Shown here piece after piece: positions 23,794 through 36,900 of a stretch of DNA of 64,000 nt. Origin of the DNA: Filosporella fistucella. Lineage: Eukaryota; Ascomycota; Leotiomycetes; Helotiales. The notes beneath the pieces were generated by a model. It saw only the letters and a list, made by a program, of their open reading frames with translations. It ran no database searches and was not told the DNA's origin. The DNA lies in assembly GCA_030077755.1 (NCBI GenBank), contig JAQJZZ010000011.1:1922001-1986000 (forward strand), read 5' to 3'. Both the position numbers and the translations under genes were made by a program. Numbering within the stretch: position 1 is the first letter of the stretch; every line of letters starts with the position of its first letter.

Positions 23794-25010
23794 ATGCCTT
23801 CCAGAAACATGTTCCGTGAAGCAAGTGGCATCGATATGATCACGCCCAGAGCTGCCCTCAATCCCGAGAGCAACGTCTTCGATAGAGCCTTCAACAAAGA
23901 ACTCGATATGGAGGAATGGGACGACTGGATGCGGTGGGAAGGAAACGCCGCTGCCATACCAAATACATTGGACCGTAGAGAGAGTGTAGCTAGCAGCATT
24001 ATTTCATCCCCAGAGCGATGGAACCCCGAGAATGGAAGCATTGGAACTGATCTTCTGTCGACTTCATATATTGAGGAAGCTGAATTCCCATTTGACGATG
24101 CCCCATTTGAGATCGATGACTCCACAAACAACATGTTTGACACGCCAAGTATATCAAATACTTCGAATACTTCGAATTCTTCACACACTGATGTCCGAAG
24201 AGCATTCCGCGGCTTCTCTACACTCACTGAAGTCGAGGAGCGTGATCTTCAGGATATTGCTATGCCATACCGAGCATTGTCGAAGATTAAAATCGTCTCC
24301 GAGCCAACATCTCCAGCAAGCACAGAGTCACTTCAATCTCCAGTCGAAGAGGTAGAACCTACAACACGCAAAAACAGAAAACGAAAATCAGTAACTGAAG
24401 ACATTCCAAATGCACTGTGTCAATCAAGGAAACGCGGCCACAACGCCATTGAGAAGAGATACAGGTCGGCATTAATCAATCTTTCCGATGGTGCGTACTA
24501 ATGATGATCCAGGACAAATCTCAATGACAAGATTGTTTGCCTGCGGGATGCAATCCCATCGCTTAGCAGACACTCCAGCTCTGATTCAAAATCTACTCTC
24601 GACGATTCCGAAACCGAGGAAATGGACGCAAAAACAGAGCAGCAAAAGTACGGCAAAGCAGCGATACTTACTAGAGCACTTGACTACATCAAGCATCTCG
24701 AAAGCACAACTCAAAGACTTGGAAGCGAGATGGATGTGCTTAGGATCAGAGTAGGGGCTTTTGAAAAGCTGGCCATGAGCGGTAGCCCGGTCATGAACGA
24801 TAACGAGATCAATGTTGTGAGAAGGCCTGCTCTTTTTAAAACAGAGACCCTTGAGACCATACAGGCTGGTATGTTTAGTGAACTTCTCTACTAAAACATT
24901 CACTAATTACTTCTATAGACTTCAAGATGCTCAATGATAAATCCAAATCCAAATCCGTTGCAGAGCTCGCTCCCAGAAGACGAGGCTCAAAGCAAACCAA
25001 AGCTTCCTGA
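23794..25010 (+). CDS. SREBP-type bHLH transcription factor (soluble, SrbB-like)
   Basis: Three exons (23794-24464, 24513-24868, 24919-25010) give 372 aa. The basic helix-loop-helix spans about residues 213-300. The basic region KRGHNAIEKRYRTNLNDKI carries the tyrosine (EKRYR) that marks the SREBP class, in place of the usual arginine. Helix 2 is KYGKAAILTRALDYIKHLE, followed by a leucine-zipper-like extension. The first intron splits the basic region from helix 1. The N-terminal 200 residues are acidic and Ser/Thr-rich, with EEWDDWMRWE, a likely activation region. There is no transmembrane hairpin, so it would not need membrane release and resembles SrbB-type factors rather than full SREBP. 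Known relatives control hypoxia, sterol or carbon responses. The C-terminus is basic (RRRGSKQTK). Confidence 0.85.
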
Positions 25011-27025
25011 ATGCGATTATCAGAGAAACAACTCATATTTTTACTCAAAATGTTATCTTGCGTATGAATTTCAGCGGGCTAGGGTCATAGTGGAGGCCTA
25101 TTTGGGAGTTAATTGGCGTTTGGTCAGGTACGAATACAGTACCTGTTGCTTTGTGCATAGGGGTCATTTAGAAGCGATCTGCTTGAAAGTCATACCAGCA
25201 GATGGATGTTTGCGGTGGAGTTCTTATTGTTGTAGAACCAATGTCTTCATATTCAATGAGTTCATGAGACATGATACCCTTAATTTATATCAGTCAAGAT
25301 TATTTCAAAATTATACAGCTTAATCCGATCGCAATCTTGTAAAATGATCAAAATGACCCAGTATATTCGGCATAAAGCAGCAATGATTCCTCAAGGAAAT
25401 ATGCTCAAAGTCTATCGTCACGATGTCTTCAAACGCATATCTCCCGACTACTGAGCAGAGAGTGACGCCGTGATGGCTTAAAAATATTTTACATCACGTT
25501 CCCATACCACCACCTCAACAGGCAGTTCTATCCCTGTGGTCCATAGAAACCGTGTTCGCGAACATCAAAACATCGTAAGATACACACCCAGATACCAGGT
25601 ACCTCGGTAATAGCAGCAGCTTTCTACAGTGACACGATACTTAAACCATCATCAAGCAGAGAGTGGCATGGCAAGGGACTTGACCAACCCTTGACCACCC
25701 GAAAGCCGAGTCAAGGTCGCTGTGCGGCTCAGCGAATGTGACCTAGCCAGAGGGTGCTCTAATGTGGTAGTACATGGCTAACAATAAGACGTGCAGATAA
25801 ATGAGCGACTGAAAATGAGGCCACTGGCCTCTTACCACCTATTTCAACCACTAGCAAGACATTTATACTAAGTATAAACAATAAAACCGAAGAAAATCAC
25901 GCCCGCATATGCAAGAAAAACGACAAAGCTTGACACAGATCCCGAGGTCCTTTAGATCCACAACCCCTTGCTGCCATCCGAGCTAACCCCGTCCAAGCCA
26001 TCCCTATCCCTTAGGAGATGACATTCTAATCACCATCTCATCAAGCCACTGAGTGCCATTCCCTTCAAAGCGATACAGGGAGCCTAGCACCTGCATGAAG
26101 GGAAAGGGAACACACGCCATTATGATAGCATTGTGCATATCTGGCACATGCAGTAGGAAGAGCACTTCGCTTAAGCGAGGAACAGAAGGCGGTTGGGAAG
26201 AGCCTGAAGAGATAAAGCAAGCCAGAAGTCAAAAACCCAACTTTGCACCAAAGGCGGCTCACCCGGCAGAGAAACGAGGCAGACTCGTAATGAAGTACGC
26301 GAGATAGATCGAAGGAGAGATCATGGAAAAAGAGAAGATTGGATACTCTGTATGGGATGCTATATTTGGCGAGTGCGGTTCCCAGATAGATGGCTGAGTA
26401 TATACGAGGTTGAGCCAAAAACTCAAAGTAACATGATATAATCAGATGACAACGGCGGAGCACTAGCTGCCTGGGAGGTGAAGCAGAGATGGGAGCATTT
26501 TCGTTCCAGGATCTGAAGTCTGAATGAAGTTCAATGAGACTGATGTACTTTTTGACCCATCCAAGCCTGTCATACCAAAATCAAGAAGTAATTCAAAAGC
26601 AAAGATACCGTTTTATATACTCACTTGCACTTCACTCCATTTTCAAAGCAACGCGCCTTTGTTCCTCTTCCGACCTGCAAAAACTATCTGACATCCCAAC
26701 GTAAACGCCGTCGCCCCCAATTTACCCGGTCTCCTACAGATTTCATAAACCATATCTACAATGCAAGGAGAAGATGCTCAGCTAGTTTCGCATCATCTCA
26801 TCGAGAGAAGAAAAAACGAAACTCTGCTCGTGAAATTGTTCCAATGCCTCTGATTCGCAATGCCGAAAAACGATCCGAGATGAGCGGCTAATTTCAATCA
26901 ATACCATAACTCGTCCACCGTATGCCACAATTTCACCTCGATTCTTCGCCAACGTTCTCTGTACTCAAACAATATCATCGTTCTAATCTTTAAGAGGATG
27001 TCCAGACATCAACCGCTACTTTTCC
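25011..27025. other. Intergenic region, no supported gene
   Basis: A 2-kb stretch between the convergent bHLH and kinase genes. Frames at 26053-26307 (+), 26065-26463 (-) and 26625-26891 (+) overlap each other and show no family features. I see no repeat or mobile element. Confidence 0.5.
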
Positions 27026-29093
27026 TCAGTTGTCATAACGGCCGTTGTTCTGGTCTTCGGTTTGATGTTCATCACCATCGTGATGTAGAGTGACCGAATT
27101 GAACTCTTCGAAAGGGTCCACAACTTCCCCTCCAGGAGTTGCCAAACCTGAATCAAGTGGCACCCCTTTTGGCAATCCCATCATTGCCCTAGCTCCGCTG
27201 ATATCAACACTTTCACTCTCCTTCACATTTCTGAAATTGACGGTATCAATGCCTCGGCCTTGGTGAGGAATCATTGGCGGCTTCATGTGTCGAATAAGAG
27301 CCCATTGAGTAGTGCGGAAGAACGGGTGACCTTTGACATCCGAAGCTCCAGCCCGTGCTCCAAGTCGACGGTTTTCGTCCTTGATCAAAAGTTTTCTAAT
27401 CAAAGATTTACACAAGCTATGAACTAGTCAGCAAGCCCACTTAATGGCAAACAAGAAATATACTGACTTGGATATTTGGGGCGACCCAGAATGCTCTGGA
27501 AATGGGACATCGTCCCGTAAGATATTGGCGAACGTCGCATTGCGATTCTTGCCCTTAAAAGGTGTTGTTCCATATAACATCTCATAGATTAATATCCCCA
27601 ATGTCCACCAATCTACTGCACTGGTGTGACCACAACCTTTGATAACTTCGGGTGCAATGTATTCCTCAGTTCCCACGAATGAGTTGGTACGGAAATTTGC
27701 AATGCACGACTTCGTGTCGATCGTTGGCAGGGAATTCGTATTTGTACCATTGCGGCCAAGGATCATAGTTGGCTTTCCACCTGGATCAGACTGCTTGGAA
27801 AGATCAAAGTCTGATAACATGATGTGCCCGGATTGGTGAAGGAGAATATCTGGTCGTTTTAGTATAAGGTCTAGGCCTAAACAATCGAAGACTTACTCTC
27901 TGGCTTCAAATCGCGGTAGATGAACCCCATCAGATGAAGATACTCTAAAGCAGCAGTTACTTCTGCCGCATAGAACCTAGCATCGTCTTCAGGTATACAC
28001 TTTCCGGGGCGTGTTTGCAAAGCCCGGAAGAATTCTCCACCGCTGCAATATTCCATACACAAGTACAAATGATCCTCGGACTGGAAGGAGTGATACAGTG
28101 TGACGATGAACGGGTGGTTACTCGTAGCTAAGATTTCCTGTTCCGCCAATGCTCTCTTGATCTTGTTACGCTTGATCATCTCCTTTTTGCTCAGTACTGG
28201 CCGACAATTAGCTCAACACTGTCGATCAGAATAATGCACACACCTTTCATAGCATATAGTCGGCTGCTCTTCTTCTCTCGTACTAGGTATACCTTGCCAA
28301 CATCTCCTTTACCGATCAATTTGATCTTGTCGAAACTTGCTGGACCAACCTCGACATTCCGTACCTTGATGGAATTTGAGCTATATGTCCTTCTAAATGC
28401 CATTGCATTCCGCAGGTTCGGAGGTTGTAGTGCGCCTAGACTATCTTGTGCAGGTGCTCCCAGAGGACTCCCATTTGTCTTCGCATCTACTAAGGAGAGC
28501 ATACTCGTGCTGGCGTTGTGAGCCAAAGGCTCTTTGCCAAGCTCGGCTGTTGCAGGTCTATCACCACTCCCTTTGCCCTTAGAAAAGAGGCCTTGAGCGT
28601 TTGGCGCACTGGCTACTCTCCTTAGCTTTCGAGCCAATTCCTCTTTGCTGGCGATCGTGGCCTGATCGTTAACACCAGACACAGCATCAACTTTCAATGT
28701 GGGTGTATCAGGTGGACTTGGTGGAACCGATCCCTCATTGTGATGCCTCAACGCTGGAGGTCCCTGGTGTGCAAAGTATGGGTTGGCATGAGCCGTAGGA
28801 CTAACTCCATCATCCAACGCGTTGCCCTCACTGGCCACAGTTGTAGAACGATTTCGACCTGAGCCCGGAAAGAACTTGGATTGTCGGAACGAGCTCTTGC
28901 TTTCCGACTTTATCGAACCATCATTCTTCTCTCCATTACTTCCAAGGCTGTTGATTCGAAAGAAGTTCTTGAGCTTCTGTGGGAATGGGCTGTGGCCGTT
29001 GGGATGTTTGTTCGACGACATGGCAAGGCCAGAGAAGTTTCGCTTCTCGTTGGGAAGGGAATTTGGGGACGAGCCGTGGAACAACGTCGTCAT
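27026..29093 (-). CDS. nrc-2: AGC serine/threonine kinase, NRC-2 / Fpk1 type
   Basis: Four exons on minus (28244-29093, 27897-28196, 27468-27849, 27026-27416) give 640 aa. The first 250 residues are disordered and Ser/Pro-rich. The kinase domain begins at [18 protein letters not shown]. It has the lysine in AMKVLSKKEM, the hinge [10 protein letters not shown], catalytic YRDLKPENILLH, the metal loop DFDLS (DFD instead of DFG), an activation-segment insert of about 40 residues, [11 protein letters not shown], and the C-terminal lobe ending [19 protein letters not shown]. The DFD loop and insert are normal for the Fpk1/Kin82/phototropin branch, which in yeast phosphorylates lipid flippases; Neurospora nrc-2 represses conidiation. 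An AGC tail with FRNVKES and [10 protein letters not shown] is present. I am confident in the subfamily and less so in the exact ortholog. Confidence 0.93.
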
Positions 29094-30693
29094 TGAGGAC
29101 AGCAGCCAGCGTATTTGAGCACTGCTTGGCTGTGTTCAAAAGTTAAGGGGAATTGATAGAGTGGAGTGTCGTCGACGACGATGGGACGTGCTCGGTAGTA
29201 GTTGCGGTTGCTAATCAGTGATGCTGAAAGTACGGTTCGGGTACGGTGCCCTGGCAGGAAGGCAGTTTCGGCGAAAGAAGTCGTGGCGCAGCGCCAATAT
29301 TGGTGGTTATGTAGGTAACGGAGGAAGGTAATAGGTTAGGTGAGGTGAGGTAAGGCGAGGTTAGGTGAGCCGCTTTCTCTTTCGCAATCGCTACAGAACC
29401 ATGGTTAGAATGTGAACATGTCAGTTTCGCTGACGGAAGAGCAACAAAAGCAAAGTAGGCGAAGTGTCGTGAAATGTTGGTCAAAGGTGAAGGAAGGATG
29501 GGGATGGGGATGGGCTGCCTCCGACAGAAAAATGGCCGCAAAGTACTCCGTAGTAAAGGTGGAGGTGGACTGGACTGTATGTACTCCGTGCCAAGTCCTG
29601 ACCTGACTGGTTGTTTTCTGTCGTTCTCTGTCGGCGATTGGAATCTAAGGCGGCTTCCAGTCCAAGTTTGAATGTAACTAAAGGCGCCTGGAACAACTCC
29701 AGCTCGTTCTAAGACCCGTGTTATCTGCAGGAGCACGCAGCTTTCAATTCAATTGCGAACTTAATGGGAGGCAGGTTCACAATTAATCATCAATTGGAGT
29801 TGCCTTTTCCGGAGTTGCAGCACAGAGCAGAGTAACGAGAAACCGTCTTTCTGTAGCACAGCCACAGACGCAGAAGGGGGAACCTGTTCGATTATTTCTG
29901 CTATTTGTAAGCTCATCCCACCTCACAACTGTAATCGAGTTCCAGTCAAGCACCTGACTTGACCTTATTCTTCACAAGCAAACTTACTCTTGCTCAACGC
30001 AACAAATGGTAAACATCATGTGTATCAATACTCTGTATTTATGCATACTTTTTCATAGCTCAATTTCTCGTTAGCTTGGATATTGAATGTTGGTTATAAT
30101 TATTCACCGAGAATGCCCGGGAACCTGATTTACTAAGGCCAAGGAAAAAGCAACTTCACAGCAATTGACAAAATCTGGGAATTTCTCAATTTAATTACAA
30201 TTGCTAGACTAATCTGTGATAGTGAACATGTAGTCTTCTCGACCAGCAATTATCAACTGAAAGCTGACCTTCTTCATAGTAACTGATGACGTCTCAATAG
30301 TGAAATGTCCTCCTGTCCACGAGGAATCACATAATAACCCTACAGCGATGATCTGTTGTTGAGGAATGAAATAAGCAAAGAAATAACGCAATCATGCAAA
30401 CGATGTAACGTATCGATGCAGATTATCGATACAAGACATCAAGCTTGACCGTGGCCTGTAGCCTGCAGATGCATGTAAACAGGCGCACAGAGAAGTCGAT
30501 GTGATATATGCACGAATCCATCAGGTAAAGGTACACCACAATCCTAACGCTCATTGAAATTAATGTCCATCTTTTCATTCCGCTGAGCCGGATTCGTGAC
30601 CATGAAGGCAGATGTAAGGTGAGTTCAGTCTGAAACCAAACCAGATTGATTAATGACCATGACAGAAGTCGCCAGCAAGATGTATATTGGTAC
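29094..30693. other. Region between the AGC kinase promoter and the 3' end of the next minus gene
   Basis: The left part (29094-29900) is the upstream region of the kinase. Its frames at 29215-29736 and 29412-29671 are low-complexity and overlap on both strands. The right part is AT-rich 3' sequence of the gene ending at 30694. The frame 30423-30779 on minus overlaps that end and is not supported as a separate gene. Confidence 0.45.
29334..29369. repeat. Degenerate GAGGT/TAGGT pentamer repeat
   Basis: Units of GGTTA, GGTGA, GGTGA, GGTAA, GGCGA, GGTTA, GGTGA run in tandem about 250 bp upstream of the kinase start. It is a small degenerate array in the likely promoter. Confidence 0.7.
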
Positions 30694-33600
30694 CTACCAG
30701 CCGGTAGGCTCCATTGAACTCCAGCCATTATTGTCGGTGGAATACAATTGCTGCTCCATGAGCTTCTTGTTGTTATCATCCTTCTGGGTGAGATGGCGCA
30801 TGAGGCTGGCAGCAGTCAATGCCTCCTTACCAGATGAGATATCATTCCGGGGTTGATATTGCGTAAATGGTTGGTTCTCTGGCAAATACATCGAGTCAGT
30901 AGCATTCATGGCAGCGCTTTTCGCAGTATCAGTCTTGGTACTCAAATGCTCGGTGTCACGCTCAGCAGAAGCATAGTTGAGTTTCGTGGGCATCAATGAT
31001 GCGGCTGCAGTACCGCGATATTGAGGAAGATAGCCTTGAGCGGTTGCTGAAGAGACTGCTCCTGACAGTGCAGAACCGACCATGGTTGTTTGGTTATCAT
31101 TCTTGAGAAGATTTTGCAGAAATAGTGTTTGTTGTTCAACACTTGCAGCATAATTAGCACCATTGACTATTATCCGAAGATCAGTTCACATACCTTCGGA
31201 AGCTCTCGACACGCTCATTGAATTGCTTCTCATGAATAGACTTTGGTGACAGCGGACGACTTTGCGAAGTAAGGCGAATCTCAACCGTAGATGTAGTTGC
31301 AGGTGAACTAGGAGTAGAGTATCTGACCAAGTTTTGACCATTTCCCTCAAGCTGCTCCCAAGAATTGTGAGTTTCAATCTCGTTGTCTCCTCCGTCAATA
31401 CTACCTGCAAAATTCTGGGTTTGGGGTGTGACTGGCAATTCATCATAGACTTCCTGCTTGCCAATGCCTTTGTGCGCGGTCAAGATGCCTGGGATGCGAG
31501 TTGCGGGCGGCTCATAATCAAACACTCCCTGCTCCATGAAGAGATTCGAAAAGTCTTCTGGACGAGGACTTCCCGGATGTGACAGCATGCGAGTTAGGGG
31601 GGAACCGGGCAATGCAAGCTCACCATTGTGAACTCGATTCTCTGAATATCCAGCAACTGTCATACCAAGACCTGCGTATGTGATTTGATTAGAAATGCTT
31701 CCAAACTCGTCATCGGATTTAGGAACGTGATCCTGAGATTGATTGACACGATGACCTGGAATGGCAGACGGAACACCAGATTGCAAGAGCAAGTTCTCCA
31801 AATTTGGTGTGCTTGAGGCAGAGAGTAGAGCACCATTAACATTACTAGCCGGACTGTCAATAGCAGGTTGAGCAAATTTCTTCACTGGTGATGGTGGATA
31901 GAAATCTTTCCCATCAAACTTGGGTAAGCCAGCGAGGGCGGAACGAGGCGCTTTGCCCCAGTACAAGTACCGAGCACGAATCTCATCCTCAGTCAGGGCT
32001 CGCGAATAAACAAAATCTCCCGGGTTTGCAAGATTAGCATTGACCCCTGAGGGTAATGTTCCGATAAGGTACGGTTGGGGGGGCACTTTCAACAGTCCTT
32101 GCTCGGAGCTCACGACAGGATTGTGAACCGTGTTCGACCGGGTGAGATTCAAAGCAGGAGTTGTGCTAGAAGGGTTTTCCGGAACGGTATTGGCTCGAAT
32201 CAGGTTTGGGTGAGCTGGCTTTGTAGTCGTTGCGGAGACTGCTTGAGCCCAGCCCTGTGAAGATGCCATGAGCCGGGCCTCGATCTCATGCAGAGCATCG
32301 CCGTCAATGGCGGTAATGGCATCAACGTCTGTGAAAACCATATCTGCTTGAGTTCTCGGAAAGGTTGGTTTCTTGATCTGGGATCGAGGTTGAAAAGGTG
32401 GGGCTTTTGCAGCAGCCATCGACAGTCGAGATTTAGATGCCGGCTCAGAGCGTACAGCGCCCGCGTCTTGTATCGGATTTGTCTTCTCAAACTTCTCGAC
32501 AGTTTCGATGGATGAAGTGTTGGCAATGGCTGGATTCTGACCAGGTTGAGAAGAATCAACAACAACCGGACTTTGCCTCGCCAAGGTGTTAGTTTTCTCA
32601 CTGGTCAAGGTCGCATTTACGCCCAGAGACTCATCAACGTGGATAGCAGTTGTTGACTTATTATCCTGACCGAATTGAGTGCGCAGCGAATTTTCAGTAG
32701 TGCCGATTTGTGCGAGTAAGAAGATCCGCTGATTACGGAGGAAGGCGGCGTCAACGTCATTCTTGCATTTGGAGATCTGAAGCTCAAGCTGATTTGTTTG
32801 CTGAGTGAGATTCTGAATTTGAGATTTAAGAAACTCTTTTCGCAGCTCCGTACTAGGCATTTGCATAAATGGTGACATTCCAATCATACCCTCGGAAGGC
32901 TGTATGGGACTTGGCATCATCATGGGAAATTGATGACCGGGGAAGACAATTGGGGATGGCATTGTCGACACGGGGATTGGAAATTGAGGGGACGGAAATC
33001 CTGGCTGTGGAGCTAGAGGACTCGGTGATAGAAGGTTTGGGTTTCCCAGCACGGTGGTGATGGCGCTCGGGGGCGGTTGGAAACCGGGCGGGACGGGATA
33101 TACCACATGGCCATTGAATATGAAAGGCTTCGTTTGGTCAAACTGGGTCGGGGGAGATATCTTAATCGGAATACGAGGAGCAACTCCATTAAGTGCTTCT
33201 CCACTGGCGCGGGATTCCTGCTGCTCATTGGACTTGATTTCGAGTGGTTGAGGGTGAAGAGGCATGAGTGGGTGTGGGAGTTGAGGTGGAATGCCTATAT
33301 TGGCGCCAGGAGGGTAAGCCATGTTCATTTGATTCTCAGGGACCCAATTTGAATGCTCAACAGGTGCAATATCGAACTCGTTCGAGTCTCGTGGCTCAAA
33401 GTGGAATTTCTCACTATTCCAATTGAATTGTGGTGGTGGGAGAGCGCGCGTGTTTGGAACAATCCTACCACCAGCCGTCACTCTAACGTGGGTTGGAGAA
33501 ACAACAGCTCTGTAGAATCTCTGGAAGTTTTCAGATCGCTGTGCTGCTATGCCAGATGGGGCGGAATGTGGTTGGGAGGATCTGTCTGAACTATCTGTGC

Positions 33601-33990
33601 GACGCAATTTCCACTGAACTTGATGAGATTCGTGGTTCTGATATGGCATATGACCAGTATGCAATTCGGCCTCCTCAGAAGAGTCTGTGATGCGGGATCG
33701 TGTAGGCTGTTGGACGACGCGTATGTGGTTTTGAATCTCAGGCAGTTCACGCGATTTGCAGGTGAAAGTCTCAGGACTTTGGAGTGCTTTGGGATGTAGC
33801 CTAAGCACACAAGCTTTGAGATAACACACGTTAGCAGGTCGATCCGTATGTGTCAATTGAGGTGTGCATAATCACCAAGATCAGAAAGGTTGTCAATCTC
33901 TTTGATGCGGAAGATGATTGTCGAAAGCGAAGACCTCATGTTCAGAAGCTCCTCGATATCATAGCGACGCGCCGCAATTAGCGAGGCCAT
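30694..33990 (-). CDS. Large, mostly disordered protein with eIF4E-binding-like motif
   Basis: Three exons from an internal ATG (33876-33990, 31194-33813, 30694-31141) give 1060 aa in one frame. The last intron uses a gcaag acceptor at 31142, since the nearer atag leads to a stop. Residues 10-16 (YDIEELL, within RRYDIEELLNMR) match the Y-x4-L-phi eIF4E-binding motif and resemble 4E-T. Further marks are VRVTAGGRIVPNTRALPPPQ, a Pro/Met-rich stretch, a coiled coil around LRKEFLKSQIQNLTQQTNQL, and ALTEDEIRARYLYWGKAP. I do not recognise a named family. The 5' end is unresolved: an open frame without ATG at 34057-34362 splices in frame onto this exon, so the true start may be upstream. A two-gene reading, with the long part starting near 33650, is also possible. 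Confidence 0.65.
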
Positions 33991-36900
33991 CGCGTCTTTC
34001 GACGAATTCACTGCTCTGAACATCAGTCAAAAGTGAACTTCTGGGGAAGATGGATTTTATGCACCATACCTTCGTTCCCTGAATAGACTTCCAGTGAGGT
34101 ATGCTCTGTATTGAAGATTGAGTGAACCGAAATGCAGCTTGAATTCTTCCGGACCGAAGAGACAGCAGTTGGAGCCAAAAACACGTGCCAATGATTCTGG
34201 TGTACTAACTGCTTGAACTCGGAGCGTGAAAGACAGAGGCGTGATATCTGGCAGCAAAAAGGAATGTAATTGGGCTTGCGTTGATTGAAGAATCTGGAGG
34301 TTGAGTTGTGATGAAGGAAAGAGAGAAGTTTGAGACGGGAAAAGGTTGGATCTGCCCACTACCGATCAAAATGGCGGTGGTGCAGGCGCAGAGGGCAGCA
34401 GCGTGATGAGGAAAGTGCTACTGTTGACGGAGCTCCGAAATGGAAACCAAACTCCACATCCAGAACCCCAGCATTGGAATTTCTCTAATGATTTGCTAGA
34501 CTTATCTATGTCTCTTGGATATTCTCCATTGCGGTCAGCTGGTTTCCATGAGCCTTTCTTTTATCGCGGGTGTGGGGTTTCTTACTGCACAAACACTTGG
34601 ATGGGACGGATGAAAAGCGAGGTGCCTCGATGCTGGAGAATTGTGAAAGGCAGATATTAAGAACTGTAAAAACTTTATACAGTGAGAAAGGATGTTTGCT
34701 CTATTTCATGCTGTATTATTTTATTATGCCTCTGAATCGAGCGATACTATCAAGAGAGTCTTACTATGATCAAGAGCGTAATAGGTAGGCACAGAAACTG
34801 GTGGAGAACGGGTGTATACCTTTACGAAGAGAATCTCGCAATGACAAGACCTCTGCTAGAGATGAGACGTATCGGATGCTTAGAGCTCTAGTATGAATGG
34901 GCAGAGACTCTTTGTGACAAGCCTAAAGAACTTCCAATTTGAAAATAAAGATTTCCAGCGATTGCTCAACCTCCCTATTCACACACTTGCAGGCTCAATC
35001 ACGACACTTGTCTGCGAAGAACCATTACTCTCCGTATTTTTGTTGGAGAGGCAGCTGTGCGGTAAAAACAATCATATGAAATTATAGACTGTATGGAAAG
35101 TCTCCCGTACTTCGTGATTTCTAATGAGTAGTTGTATTGCCGTTTGTCATCGTTCCGACTTCAATTGGGAAATAACGAGAATTGAGGTCAATTTCCCACC
35201 ACAACTCAAGCCCTAAGATGGCTGTCTGAGCCTCACAGCACCAGTAGGTAAGGAATAAAAAGTGCCGTTTCTTTGTCCGGCAAGGCCGGTAGCCCACACC
35301 CTTGAACGATAAAGGACAGATTTGGCCGGAAAGCAAGATAATTTGCAATTTGGCACTCGCAAAACGTCCTAGTACTCGTTACAAGAGCAAAGATAAGGCA
35401 TGTGGAACGAATTCTTTGAACGCCGGGATCGCGGCGAAGTGAAAATTTTGCAAAGAGATCTATGAGCTTGGGAAACGCAAATAGGAGGAAACAGTAAAAT
35501 GGCCTTGAACGGTCGAGCTTACGAGGTACCTCCACAGAGCGAACATCGGTGCCGAAAGATGCAGAATTTATTTGGTGAACCTTGTCATGCAAGCTACTGT
35601 CTCGTTATCCTCCTTGAAAGAGATACACATCTCAAAATTTCCACTATCAGGCTTCAGGGGTACAATCTCTGCTATTGCCAAGGATTTCCTCTCCTTGAAA
35701 AAGATTAGCCGGCGACCAATGCTATCTATGGGTGCTGTGAGTTTCCGGTTCGCAAAGGAAAAGAAAAGGTACCAGCTGACGAAAAAGAGAGGTCAATTTC
35801 CCTCCAGTCTGAAATAAATGATGGATGTTGAACGACGCACGATCTACCATGTCATCATGAGGAAGCGAAATGCCATACTAAACCGAGGTACTGTAGGTAG
35901 GTACTTGTACAAGTGCAAGCACATGTACCTACGTACCAGCCCCACCCCACGCAGCCACGACTTCATTAGGTACTCACACCAGCCCAGAGTACCCCCATCA
36001 GGTACCCCCCTTTTTAGTATCTCCAAGTTCTCAGCCATTCCGCCTCCTAAAACCCCGTCCCGTCTGGCGAAGCCCTTCCCAAACGCACCCCCAAACTGTT
36101 CCAGCTGCCCCAGAAAGCCACGGCCAACGCACGTGACACCACTAAAATCCTTCCATTCAAATCCAATGGAATGGATCCATTCCGTTCACATCCAACTAGA
36201 AATGTGAAATGGAAATTATCCCTGAGCTCATCACGCATCACCACTCTATCCTCCGTGATCTGATTTCCCGCTCCAACACCCTCACCTTGCCCGTCCGTCA
36301 TTATCAAACGCAGACGGCCCCAGCTGCAAAAGTCGTAAGATCACCCCTTCCCACTCTCCGAAACTCAAACCCCAGAAAGTACAAAATTCTATCATATCTC
36401 ATCTTTTGTACAACGCAGAGGGGGTGGTCCAGAATGGAGAGGTGGAGAGTGCGGTTGAAATACCCTCGGAGCGTAGGCAGCTAAGTGGGCATGCAATGCT
36501 GATGCAGCATATCAGACCTCCTGCAGGCTCGATCATTCGATGGATTCACGCCCACCAAGCTTGTCCTGAGGTAATGCCTTTCTTGCCTCCTCTCCCTGCG
36601 ATACCTACCAAGGTACCTCATGCTGCAGCCTCTATACCTTACCGTTGTGAAGTATCGCAGTCGCAGCAGCAGCTTGATCTGATTACTGGCGGAATAGTCA
36701 TGCTCGACTGTATTTCCCTAGTGGGGTGCCTTTTCCCTTGCGTTGTATAGGTACCCGTACCTGGACTTGCTTGAGATTATACTGAGATGCGTTCGCTCCT
36801 CCTATTTGTTGACTACCCGCTATCCTTACATATGTTTCTGGTCGTCTCTTGACCTCCAGATGGTCTCTGTTTTGCAGCCTCAATCACTCAAGTCGCAAGT

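Noticed and set aside
27026..29093. DFD instead of DFG in the kinase taken as a loss of activity
   Set aside because: The change is the normal state of the Fpk1/NRC-2/phototropin branch of AGC kinases, so it is not a defect.
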